In this document: one piece after another, positions 23,621 to 34,095 of the stretch | Layout: each line of letters begins with the position of its first letter | How positions within the stretch are numbered: position 1 is the stretch's first letter | NCBI GenBank assembly: GCA_003255025.1 | Contig: QANY01007196.1 | Span: 849,990 to 913,989 of the forward strand | Length of the DNA: 64,000 nucleotides | Reading direction: 5' to 3' | Source of the DNA: Datisca glomerata | Taxonomy: Eukaryota > Streptophyta > Magnoliopsida > Cucurbitales > Datiscaceae | Program-made: the position numbers and the translations under genes | Notes under the pieces: model-generated | What the model was told of the DNA's origin: nothing | What the model saw: the letters and a program-made list of their open reading frames with translations, nothing else | Database searches by the model: none

Positions 23621-25364
23621 AATGACCCCGTTTTAAGATAACAATAAATCCTTCCCTCAGCTCCCCCAACCACGAGAAGTTCTTTCCCCTCACCCAGCAA
23701 GCGACTTCTTTGCCCCTCACCCCGGTGGCGAGCAGTCTTTGCATGCAACCAATGATCTTGCCTGTGAGTCCTTTCTCCTTTAATCTTTGATATCCCCATG
23801 TTGTTTTTGTTTATGGGTTATTTTTGTTTTCTGAAACGCTAAAGAGAAATCGAAAGTGATTTCAAGATCAAGCTTTTGGGTGATTCTTGGAAGGAAATCT
23901 TAAGGATCCTTTGTGTTTGCTTATATCATTGTACTTTTTTCTCCTTTTGTTTGCTTGAATTGTTTCTAACATCTGGTTTTGAATTTGTTCCTTTTGGGCA
24001 TCTTTTATGAGTACTTGCAGGTACTGTGTAGAAGAGAGAGGGATAAAGCAATACTGTTTGGTGGTCGTTCCTTGTACGATAGAAGGTCATTATTTAACTA
24101 GCAATTCGTGGGTTACATATAGTGAGGTTAGTAGCTGCAAGAAAATTTTAATATGTGAAGTCTTAAATACATTTACTAGGCATGTGAGGTTTGCTATAAT
24201 TGTCAAAGAAATGAAATGAAGAATGACAGAACTCCATTTGGTTTAACTTTGTTTGACACATAGAAAACTAGGACATGCTAGATCAATCTTTTATCACAAA
24301 TGATACTTCACTTCTAGAATCATAAGTCATATATCATCCAATCATTAGTGATTATGATTTCTGATCTCACGTTTGGGTAAAGAAGGCTCGTAGAATCTAG
24401 AATTAGTTCTTTTTTATGTTAATATTTGCTTTCTGCTAAAGTTTTTACAGTCATGCCCCTTTGATGGGACCATTTTAATCTATTTCACTGAAAATGGCTC
24501 AAAAAGACTAGTTGTCATGAGCAGTAGAGAGAAGAGCTGAGAAAAAATAGTGTAAAATTGATTGTTGTGGTGGCATACAAGTGACATGATTACTCAAATT
24601 TAATGAGTATATATGGCCCTCCAACACATGCCTTTTAAAGGCAAGCATGGAACTCTTTTCTGTTGGATAATAGATGAGTATGAGTGGTGCAAGTAAATGC
24701 ATTAAACTTTTGTCTCTTTAATATTATATCTAAGACTCATGGATAGATACGTTTGCTTAGAGTTATATTTCTATATTAGATGAATCATCCCTGGATTTCC
24801 TTTTCTTTTGCTACATCTTTTTCCTGACTAGCATGGCTTCCACCTGTATCTTCCTTTCCTATTCATTGATTTTTTATGTGCTGTTTATTTTAGAACTGCC
24901 CCATTTATTGGTCAATTGTCCTTGATTGAGCATGCTTAGGAAGGCATTCAATAAAAGCGTGTTAAATGATTTTTGAATATCTTCTAGATTGATGCTCATT
25001 TTCTTGATAATAGTGTTAGTTTAGTGTGGGTGGGTGGTGTGTGGTGGGGATGGGGGGAGAGGGCTATCACTTTGTATCTGAGCGTGTTAGATGAATTTTT
25101 AATATCTTCTGAATCGATGCTTCTTGTCTTGATAATAGTGTTAGTTTCATGTTGGGGGTTATCACTTTATATCTGAGCGTGTAGATGATTTTTGAATATC
25201 TTCTGAATTCATGCTCCTTTTCTTGATAATAGTGTTAGTTTCGTGTGTGGGTGTGGGAGGGGGGGTTATCACTTTGTATCTGAGCATGCTTGATAATAAT
25301 GTTTGAATATTTTCTGATCAATGCTCCGTGTCTAAAGATAATAGTGTTAGCTTTAATTTAAAGT
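23621..25364. other. CACTA interior, no clear coding sequence
   Basis: A CT-rich leader-like stretch is at 23640-23760. A diverged, roughly 110-base repeat with AATATCTTCTGAAT and TTGATAATAGTGTTAGT recurs about four times at 24965-25350, the last two with GTGGGGG-type runs. No transposase core motifs were recognised. Confidence 0.5.
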
Positions 25365-25760
25365 TTGACTCATTGTGATGTTACACGGGAACATGTGTGT
25401 GCTTTACGAGATGAGTCTATCGCTGAGGATACTACACCTCGCTCCGAAGAAAAGATAATTGAAGAAATCCTCGGGCAAAATAGAAGTCTTGGACATGGAT
25501 CTCCACCGACATCTTCCAAGAAAAAGAGTCGAGTTGGAGTTGAAAATATAGAACTAAAAAAATAAATCAAGTCGATGGAGAGTCAACTACAAAGCTCACT
25601 TACTTGGGCTCGTCAAAACAATTTTTCCTCTCTTGACAATGACTCAACAACAAAAACACGAGCTATAGAATATTTGTTAGGTTTTTTAGTTGTAACATCA
25701 AACTTAATATACTCTCTTCTTAAGTTTTCTTTGGATACATTTGTGAATCAAATCCTATAA
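25365..25760 (+). pseudogene. En/Spm-type transposase C-terminal remnant
   Basis: The frame includes PRSEEKIIEEILGQN, SLGHGSPPTSSKKKSR and, after a stop at 25563-25565, MESQLQSS. Plant En/Spm-type transposases have a comparable C-terminal region: a Glu-rich helix, a GxxRSGYVRGLGHG-like motif, a basic KKSR block and a coiled coil. The rest of the transposase is not recognisable. Position and orientation within the element (about 560 bases from the right end) fit the 3' end of its gene. Confidence 0.55.
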
Positions 25761-28245
25761 TGAATTATGATTCGGGGATTTTGCAATCAACTATTATTAA
25801 TGATATATATATATATATTTCTTAGAAAAGTATCAGGTTCGATAAATTTTTTGATGATATTAATTGCTATTACAGGTGATATCAATTACTATTACAACAT
25901 GTTGTAATGTAAAATTTGGCCGCCGAAAATATTTTGCGACAAAGAAATTGGTGTTAAAAGGTTTTTGCGATGAAACTTTTTTTTGTCGCAAAAATAATTT
26001 TACGACGAAATGTTTTTTGTCACAAAAAACCTTTGGCAACCAAATTTTTTTTTGTCGCTAAAACCTTTGGCGACCAGTTTTTTTTTGTCGTGAAAGGGTT
26101 TTCGCGACCAATATTTATTTTCATCGTGAAAGCCTTTTCGACCAGTTTTTTCATCGCTAAAGGCTAACGCGACGAAATCTAAAAATTCGTCGTGAAAGAC
26201 TTTCACTAACGAAGCAAAAGAGACAAAGTTTGCAACAAACTTATGTTTGTAGAAAGCCTTTCGCGACGACTTTTTTGGGCTTTAGCGACCAAAATGTTAG
26301 TCGCTAAAGCCCTTGTTTTTTTTAGTGAACTCATACATCAGGTGACTATTTGAAAGGTTCATGTAATTTTTTGCATAAAAAAATATGAGAAAAGGAACTT
26401 TGAGTACTTGAAGGGTTCAAATAGCTTTTTATGATTAGTTGAACTCTTTGAGTACTCAACGTTCATTTTCTCCTATTTTTTAGTTGCAAAAAATGCTTAA
26501 GTAGTCATAAAAAACTACTTGAACCCTTCAAGTAATCATAAAAAGCTACTTGAATCCTTCAAGTAATCACAAGATCTTTAAGTTGCTGACTGACAAAATA
26601 AAAAATAACTACTTGAAGGTTTCAAATAGTCATAAACAACTACTCGAACCCTTCAAATAGTCGCATAGTGTATGTGTTGTTGACTAACAAAAAAACTATT
26701 TGAACTCTTCAACTAGTAATAAACAACCACTTGAACAACTCAAGTAGTCATAAAAAGTTATTTGAACACTTCAAGTACTAACGCTCATTTTCTCCTATTT
26801 TTTAGATGCAAAAAAGTGTGAGTAGTTATAAAAAGCTATTTGAACCCTTCAAACAATCACTTGGTGTTTGGGTTGCTGTAAAGGGAGAACTGCAAAAATG
26901 ACCAATTTCCCAGCTCAAGTTGTAAAAATGTCTAAAATATTTTTTATTGCAAAATGGCTGAAATATGGTAAATAGTTTTTACCGTGTAATTTTGATAAAA
27001 TAAATTATTTACTACAGTCATATTTCGGCCATTTTTGCAACGCCATCTCTGAAACCTGTCCTTTCCTGCTATTTCCCCTTATAAATAACTGATTTAATCC
27101 TTCAAGTAATTTTATGAAAAAGGAAATGAGTTTCGTTGAATAAAAGGAAGATAAAAATATGATTTGATTGTGCGTTGGGAAGAGAAAAATAAATGATGAT
27201 GAAAGAGAAAGATTGCAAGTGGCGATGTGAAGTTGGTGGGTTGCTGGTATAAAATTCCTTATTTTAAAAAAGGTGTATAAATTTGTTTAGCCAAATTCAA
27301 AATGGTATATTTATCAAAATAACCATTATAAATGTAACTTATACCAAAATTATTTAAAATATACTGTTAATATCATCTAATATATATCAAACAAGACTAT
27401 AAATTATATTATTATAACAAATCATAATAACTATTAAGTGTGTAACATAAAAAGTGAATTAATTATTTAATTAAATAGCTTCTTTATTTTAGGGTGACAT
27501 TTAATTTTAAATTGAAAGATAATTTAATAATTTTAAGAAATAATGAGAATAAACTTGTCAAAAATATTTTGGTCAACATGCATGCTTTTATATAGTATGA
27601 TAAGAATTATATATCCCTCGCCATTAGGTTTTTACTTATCTAAAGTGATATGATCCACCCGCCCCTTTCTTCTTCCTTCTACATCTTCGTTTCTTCCTTT
27701 CTCTCAGTAGCCTTCTCTTTACAACCCCTCTATCTCTCTCACTCTCTAGCTTTGTCCATTGCTACTCTCATTCTTTCCTTTTCGTCGCTCTCTCTCTCTG
27801 TGGCGAAGCTTGGCCGCTTCTAGTTCTCTCCGGCGCTCCTCTATGTCTCTGCGTTGGTGGTTGATGGTCCCAATTCCAGTAGCGGTGGGACTGTCTTTTT
27901 CACTTTTACTGATAAAAGATTGGTGAGGGCTGGGCGAAGTTTTAGTGCATGGAGAACTTTGTAATCCTGGAGGTCTGAGTCTTCCTTGGGCTTGCACAAA
28001 ATGAATTCTGACCGCTATTGAAGCTTCCCCAGTAAAGAGTTCTACCCATCTTCTTCTTTAACTGGGAAAAAATTCAGATTCCATATCACGAAGTAAGCAA
28101 GCTTGTAATACTGATAATATTTTGGAAAATAAACTGTGTTTTTTAGTGTTGGTGGACGGCTATATCTCTACCTCCCCATTTGTCTATTGTGTGTCAAGCT
28201 TATAATTATTCATTTTCTTCTATTTGATAATTCCTTGGTAATGTG

Positions 28246-29548
28246 TGGGGGTGAAAATTTTTGGTACAAAACCGAACCGAACCAAAAATTATCGGTTCGG
28301 TCGGCTGTTTATGATGCTTCGATTTGGTAGATCTGGTTCGGTCGGCTGTTTATGATGCTTCGATTTGGTAGATCTGCCGAGCCGCAATTTCGGTTCAATT
28401 CAAAAAAATATGTGATTTTGAACCAAACCGAAAATAAATAAATAAAATAAAATAAATCATATATATAATAAACTAATTCTACAGACCCTAAGATATGTTG
28501 CCTCCCCTTTCCATAGTAGTCAATTTCGTTTCGGTGTTCGTTTGGGTTTTCTGAAGAAAAAAAATGTTTCGGATATTTTGGTGTTTCGAAAAAAAATTTC
28601 AGTCATCTAAAATAATGTTATAAAATTTATTATATATAATATACTAAGAAAAAATTGAATCAATAGATTATATCATGCAAATAATACCTAATTACCATTA
28701 AAATTCAACAAAAGCACCATATTAAATTGCATTATCATCATGAAACACACAAATAATGTTCAACATCACAACTAATTTGCTTGAGTTTCATCATAGGAGT
28801 ATTTCGGCCAAAACAGATCGAAATTTGGCCGAAACAAACCGAAATAGATCGAAATTTTGGGCAAAAAATTACAACCCCATATTTCATTTTGGTTCCTCAT
28901 CAGAATCGAAACGTTTCGGCCATTTCAGCCGAAAGGAAACAAAATTGATAACTAATTACTAACTCTCCCCCCTCTGCGCGAACACGCTGCCCTCTACGTG
29001 AACTCTCTCTCTCCTCTCCCCTCTGCGCGAACTCTCTATCCCCCCGTCCACAGACTCTCTTTCCTTCCCCCTCTATTCGAACTCTCTTCTCAAGTCATTC
29101 TTATGTTCTGCGTCTTCTTCATTTTCTGCTATGTGTTTCCTTCTTCATCTGGTTTATGTTTCTCTTAGTCTATCACTGCTCTATGTTTTAGATCTAAGTC
29201 TTTTTTACTGAGATTTGTTGTTTACTGCTCTATGCTTTTAGATCTAATTCTATTTTACTGAGATATGTGGTTTATTGTGATTAGATCTAAGTTTATTTCA
29301 CTAAGATTTTTTGTTTAATGCACTTAGATCTAGGTCTATTTTATTGTTCTCATTCTTAACCTTCTTTTCGTCTTTTGCGTCTTTTTCGTGGAGTCCGTGA
29401 GTCCTTCACGATTCCTTCTTACTGTCCTAAATGAACCGATGAGCCAAACCGTTATTTATGGTTCAGTTTGCTTTAGTTTATATGAGACTAACAGTTCGGT
29501 TCAATTTTCTATCAAATAACCGACCGATTTGAACCGATTACACCCCTA
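28246..29548. mobile_element. Non-autonomous hAT element, complete (unit 3)
   Basis: The left end is TGGGGGTGAAAATTTTTGG and the right end, reversed, is TAGGGGTGTAATCGGTTC. Both lead into GAACCGAACCG-type subterminal repeats typical of plant hAT elements. Flanks GTAATGTG (28238-28245) and GTTATGTG (29549-29556) agree at 7 of 8 bases, the hAT target-duplication length. About 1.3 kb is present with no transposase. A nested element with GAAACG/TTTCGG inverted motifs lies at about 28500-28950. Confidence 0.7.
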
Positions 29549-29611
29549 GTTATGTGCGGTTGTTTCAAATAAACTATCGCCATGCTTAATGAAATTTGTT
29601 TTTGGTCAAAA

Positions 29612-30440
29612 AAGGGTAAATATATTAACCAAAAAAAGTTACACAAATACAATGGGCATACCCTAGGACAAAAGAAAACATGTACAAAGAATTATACCAA
29701 GCTAACAAATCATCATCAATGTTAAGATTCCTATCTTTATTAAGAAAGATTAATCTATCAATAACCATACTAGAGATTTTCTTAGAAAGAATAGAAGTGT
29801 CCATCATTTTTTTTGGTGAGCAACCTTCTATTTCTCTCAATCCAGATACAATAAAGGAAAATAGAAAAAATAAGCTTAATACTCAAGCTAGAGTAAACAC
29901 TAGTTTCCTAATGTTAAGTAACCAAGATAAGAAAGAGCTCCAGGAAGCAGGGGAGAAGAGGAAACACACTTTTCCATCAAAGTAAGAAGTAACCTACGGG
30001 TCACAGGAAAATGATAAAAAAAGGTGATAAATAGTTTCTACTCCATCTACATAAAAAAGAAAAGCTACGTCAACATTGGGATTCCAATCATGCACACAAA
30101 ATTTTGTAGACATCTTGTACAAACAAGTTAGCAATGTAATAGCCACACTTAGGAATATGTCCAGAGAACCACGCTAAAGCAGTCCAAGGCTGAAGGTCCT
30201 TTTGAGTGCGGAGACCCTTATAGGTGTTGCAAACTGAGAATAAATCATTGTGAGATAGGTTCCAGAACCATTGATCGTGAGAATGAAGTGTATGGGAATC
30301 AGCAAAACCCCGGTGATGGAAAATAAACAGACAACATTATTACCTATGTTGATTTCTGCATTTGAGTCTAATCTTAAGAAGTTTTCTCCAAGTCCAGGAG
30401 GGGTCTGCAAGTTGCTTAACAGTGAATATAGATTTATCTT
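29612..30440 (-). pseudogene. LINE RT C-terminus with zinc-binding region, longest copy
   Basis: Minus-strand reading from the 30440 end gives WTWRKLLKIRLKCR, WTALAWFSGHIPKCGYY, DGVETIYHLFF and, after frameshifts, KISSMVIDRLIFLNKDRN. The WFSGHIPK and ETxxHLFF motifs mark the zf-RVT region of plant non-LTR retrotransposons. Several frames are needed and stops are frequent, so it is inactive. Only the 3' end of the element is present, as usual for 5'-truncated LINE insertions. It extends ~570 bases past the breakpoint where the fragments in units 1 and 2 are cut. Confidence 0.8.
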
Positions 30441-30904
30441 TAAGCATATTATTTTGAAGGATTTATAGTAATGAAATTTATCTTGCTTATAATGTTGATT
30501 TCTGGAAACTATTTTGATATGTAATATATCTATATTTTGGCTTTGTAGCGATTGAACTTGACAAACTTTGGATGCTCGTAGGAATTATGCTAATCATTTT
30601 TCATATCGTCTTTTGTATTGAAATTTAGTATGATGATAGATTTATGTGTTGAAAATTATTCTAGGACATTTGAGTTCCTTTAGATAGTGTTCTAAGAGTT
30701 GCGGTGAAATTCAATTGCTTCATAATGTTGCTTAATAAACTTATATTGATTGAATATGATTGAAAATGTTTGTTAGTCGTGTGCTAAATGTACAGAGAGA
30801 TTGAGAGTTCTTGAAATTATCTTCTATTACGTTGTTATGTGGCCTCCCTTATCTTTCTCCTTTTTATGAATATTTCTAGCATTTAAAAATTAAAACCGTC
30901 AGAA

Positions 30905-31190
30905 ATGATAATTTGAAGTGTTCAAGTAGTTTTGTATGACTACTTGAGTCCTTCAAGTAGGATTAAATTTTTAATAGTCAAACTCAGTAACTTGAAGGGT
31001 TCAAAGTAGTTTTTATCCTTACTTGAAGCCTTAATGTAATTAGTTTTACATATGTATTGAAGATTTCAAGTCAGAGCCGTTTATTGTCTAGAATATGATT
31101 AATAAATGAAGACTTCAAGTACATATGATGACTACTCGAAACCTTCAAGTAGACATGATTGACTACTTAAAGCTTTGAAGTAACTATAAC
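30905..31190. repeat. Third, diverged TTCAAGT/ACTTGAA array
   Basis: About a dozen half-sites of the same ACTTGAA/TTCAAGT motif found in the foldback elements occur here, for example GACTACTTGAGTCCTTCAAG. The 85-base ends of those elements were not found around it. It lies about 100 bases before the MuDR transposase fragment. Confidence 0.6.
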
Positions 31191-31289
31191 ACTCTAGACT
31201 TGGCTACTCCTACTCCACAATGTGTATAGCTTTGGTGTTTATAAAAAAGAAGTAATTTATAAGAAAACAAAATAAATTAACATCATTTC

Positions 31290-31860
31290 TATAATGGCGA
31301 AGAAAAGAGAGAATGTTTCTAAGTGGAGTTATAATGTGTCTCTAAAAACATGTGCAATAGTTGAGAAGAAATAAAACAGTTGGTGTATTTTGCCTACCTA
31401 TATGGGTAGTAGAAGGGAAGTTTGAAGTGTTTTATGCTATTGGGCCAGTTAGTGTAGTGAACTTTGAGGCAAAGACTTGTACTTGTAGGAAATGAGATCT
31501 CACTAGCATTCAATGCTATCATGTTATAGCTGCCATAAGCTACAAACTGGATTATCCTCTTGCATATGTGGATAGTTGCTACACGAAAGATATCTATTTA
31601 AAGACATATGGGCCTGTCATTAGCCTTATGACCAGTTTAGAATTGTGGGCCAAATCTACTAGACCACCACTAATTCCTCATACTTACCATAAACAGCCCG
31701 GGAGACCTAAGAAGTTGAGGACTAGGGAGGCTGGTGAACCTCCTAGACCCCCTACAGTGTATAACAGTAAATCTAGGACTGGTATTGTAATGAAATGTAA
31801 ACAGTGTGGTGAACTGGGTCTTTATATACAGACATGTAACAAGATAAATGTACAAAGACA
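31290..31860 (+). pseudogene. MuDR/Mutator transposase C-terminal fragment (SWIM and zinc knuckle)
   Basis: The frame reads SKWSYNVSLKTCAIVEKK, then FEAKTCTCRK, a TGA in place of Trp, and DLTSIQCYHVIAAISYKLDY. This is the SWIM zinc finger (CxC...CxH) of plant MULE transposases. It is followed by YLKTYGPVISLM, a PGRPKKLRTREAGEPPRP basic stretch, and a zinc knuckle CKQCGELGLYIQTC in which the usual His is Tyr. The catalytic DDE region upstream is absent. The open part after the stop runs 31568-31906. Two inactivating changes are visible, so this is a relic. Its proximity to a TTCAAGT array suggests kinship with the foldback elements. Confidence 0.85.
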
Positions 31861-32770
31861 GTTAATACAATTAATTATGTTTTGTTTGTTGAATTGCAGT
31901 GTATAAGTATGTTCTGTTGTTTAATTGTAGACTTCAAAATCGGCTTCACAAGCATCTAGATTAGTGGCTTTATATAATGCTGAACCAGTGGCTTCACAGA
32001 ATGTTTCCTAGATGGCAACAGTTAATATATTAATTGTTTAATTGTTTCTATATTTAATTGTGTTTTAATTGTCAATTTATAGATTTCTGATATATAATTA
32101 TGTTTTATGGTTTAATTGTAGGCTTCTGAACCAGTGAAAAATGCATCCCAGAGGTTTTAACTAGTGGCAAATTCTGAGTTAAGGTCTGAACTAGTGGCAA
32201 ATACTTCTCAAAGGGATGATCAGTGCAGCCACCACTTTCTAAACCTGTACTAAATGCTTCTTGAAAATCTAAATCAATGTACATCTCTCAATCCCCTACC
32301 TTGGTGACGTCTCTCGTGGCAATGATGATCCTTATGAAGCAATGTACCTGAAAATCTAGCAGAGCATTATTCAGAATGGAAGTTGAACACCTTTCTTCCC
32401 CTTAATCAGTCAAATTTGAACAATGATTGTGAAATTTTTTGTGGATATTTTATGGAAACTTTAAACAATGATTCTGTATGTTTATATTTTTATGAAGGAT
32501 GATGATTTTTTTATGGATAGTAAACAGTGAAGGATGTTTGGGACTCTTTATAAGGATATTATGAATATTCTTGTAAACATTGAAAGATGTTTGAGATTTT
32601 ATGATAATTATGAAGGACGTATGATTATGAAGTATGAATGATGCTAATTATGTTTGGGAATATTACTCTCCCTCTCTCAATTCAAGGATCAAAATTTATA
32701 AATACAAATTTAACCTTAACTTGTCATTGATCAAAATAGCTTACAATTGAAGTATACAAACATCATCAAC
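31861..32770 (+). other. Possible 3' part of the MULE gene; no certain exons
   Basis: Short repeated phrases such as GAACTAGTGGCAAAT and CAGTGGCTTCACAGAATG recur at 31930-32230 next to acceptor-like TAG/CAG sites, as in low-complexity tails of MULE transposase genes. No frame can be followed with confidence. Confidence 0.3.
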
Positions 32771-32778
32771 AACATGAC

Positions 32779-33241
32779 CTAAATGAAAATAAGCTTAAAT
32801 ACAAGACAAATATCCCTAAACCTAAAGTAAACAAACATCAACAACAAGCATATGCACATTATTAACTTCTTAATCTTGGATCGTAAAATTCTATTTTTGT
32901 GCTCAAGTCGGGTCATTCCTCTTAATAACCCGAGAATAATATTTTTTGCTATTTCACACATGGGTGGGTCGGACCACATAAAAAACCTGCATTCTCAATT
33001 TTTCTACAAAGAAAAAAAATCAACAAAATTAACAAATAATTATGAGAAAATAGAGCTTCCGATTTTATTTAACATGGAGGTTCCAATTTCAATACAAATT
33101 TGAGGTCGGAGAACTGAAAAATTTTCCTTCTAAACTTACCCGTTTTTTAGAATATGCATAAAACTTTCTTTCCGAGTCTAAATCAGTCCAAGAGGTCTTC
33201 AATTCTGAAGAAATACCGCAATAGCATATTGGAGCTCTCAT
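32779..33241 (-). pseudogene. GRF-type zinc-finger protein gene, two exons, probably broken
   Basis: Exon 1 (33241-33140, ATG at 33241-33239) reads MRAPICYCGISSELKTSW, then TDLDSERKFYAYSKKR, and ends at a GTAAG donor. Exon 2 (about 32996-32779) reads CRFFMWSDPPMCEIAKNIIL, then GLLRGMTRLEHKNR, and a hydrophobic tail (MCICLLLMFVYFRF) that could be one membrane helix. CxCG, TSWT and the FFMW-DPPMC block are the hallmarks of plant GRF zinc-finger proteins. The third zinc ligand (FYxC) is Tyr here, and the obvious donor/acceptor pair does not keep the frame, so function is doubtful. It lies opposite to, and 0.9 kb after, the MuDR fragment. Confidence 0.65.
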
Positions 33242-33245
33242 GGAA

Positions 33246-34095
33246 AAAAAGAAGAAAAAATAATGAAGGAATTGTAGGGAAATGCTTTTGTCGCGGTGAA
33301 GAAGAAACAAGGTAGGGGGAAATTGGCGCCATTTCTTATAGAGAAAATGAGGTTGGTGGGGGAGAGGTCGTGGATGGCTTACACGTGGCAATGAGTATTA
33401 AATTACCTCATTACCCAATAAAGATTCATGTGTAAGTCACGTACATTGACTTCCGTCAGTTTTTTGGATGGAAGTCACGGTAGGGTGCATTGTTGAAATA
33501 AAAAGTGAGGAAGTTTTATGAAAGATTTTAAAGGTCATGGGGTCAAACGGTATAGTTTCACAAAGGTCAAGGGTACACTATAATTAACCATTTGTATAAA
33601 AAAAAAGATAAGATGATGATTAAAAATATAAATTATATAACAAAAACTATTAATAAAAAAAGAAAAAAAATAGTGAAAGAATTGGAGGGAAATGCTTCTG
33701 TCGCGGTGAAGAAGAAACAATGAAGGGAGAGGGAGGGAAGGAGGGAGGGGGGATTTGCGTCATTTCTTATAGGAAAAATGGGGTTGGTGGGGGAAAGGCC
33801 GTGGATGGCTTATAAGTGACAAGAGGTATTAAATTACCCAATTACCCATTAAAAACTCATGTGTAAGTCACGTACATTGACTTCTGTTAGTTTTTTGGAC
33901 GAAAACCCCAATAATGATGCATTGCTGAAACAAAATTAAAAGTGAGAGAGTTTTATGAAAGATTTTAAAGGTTAGGGGACCAAATGGTATAGCTGGACAA
34001 AAGTCAGGGGTCCACTATAATTAACCATTTCTATAAAAAAAAGATAAAATGATGATTAAAAATATAAATTATTTAACAAAAAATATTAATAATAT
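33246..34095. repeat. Tandem duplication of ~410 bp
   Basis: The segment from about 33246 to 33655 is repeated at 33656-34095. Markers include GTCGCGGTGAAGAAGAAACA at 33290 and 33700, GTAAGTCACGTACATTGACT near 33433 and 33863, and CACTATAATTAACCATTT near 33575 and 34013. It covers the region 5' of the GRF gene on its strand. The phrase GGGGTCAAATGGTATAG resembles DNA-transposon ends, but no inverted partner was found. Confidence 0.8.

Larger units (their letters stand above)
23343..26327 (+). mobile_element. CACTA (En/Spm) transposon nested in the foldback element, 2,985 bp
   Basis: The left end is CAATACAAGAAAAACC (CACTA with one change) and the right end, reversed, is CACTAAAAAAAACAAGGGC. 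AAC flanks both sides (23340-23342 and 26328-26330), the 3-base duplication of CACTA elements. Subterminal regions carry many GCGACCAAA/TTTTGTCGC motifs at 23365-23620 and 25915-26310, the presumed transposase-binding sites. Removing the element and one AAC restores a sequence aligned with unit 1 near 15535-15560, which confirms the boundaries. The interior keeps only a fragment of a transposase gene, so it is non-autonomous or degenerate. Confidence 0.9.
22360..27324. mobile_element. Foldback (MULE-like) element, copy 2, split by a CACTA insertion
   Basis: It has the same ends as copy 1: GGGTTATTTGGATAAATATA on the left and, reversed, GGTTATTTTGATAAATATAC on the right. The left flank is TATTATAAA (22351-22359) and the right is ATTATAAA (27325-27332). 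The palindrome arrays lie at 22585-23330 and 26345-27110, either side of the CACTA element at 23343-26327. Because the outer flanks match those of copy 1, this is the same insertion carried along by the tandem duplication. Without the CACTA element it is about 1,980 bp. Confidence 0.8.
19464..29870. repeat. Tandem unit 3, expanded by a nested CACTA element
   Basis: It has the same order of parts as unit 1, with a foldback element at 22360-27324, a complete hAT element at 28246-29548 and a LINE fragment that continues beyond the array to about 30440. Removing the 2,985-bp CACTA insertion gives about 7.4 kb, close to unit 1 plus its deletions. The extra segment 20300-21030 contains a Helitron-like CTAG terminus at 20661-20664. 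Confidence 0.82.

Noticed and set aside
25864..26206. Overlapping frames on both strands rich in FFCRK/FFVAK-like repeats
   Set aside because: They are translations of the GTCGC/GCGAC subterminal repeats of the CACTA element.
29680..29985. 101-codon plus-strand frame
   Set aside because: It overlaps the LINE remnant, whose recognisable protein motifs are all on the minus strand.
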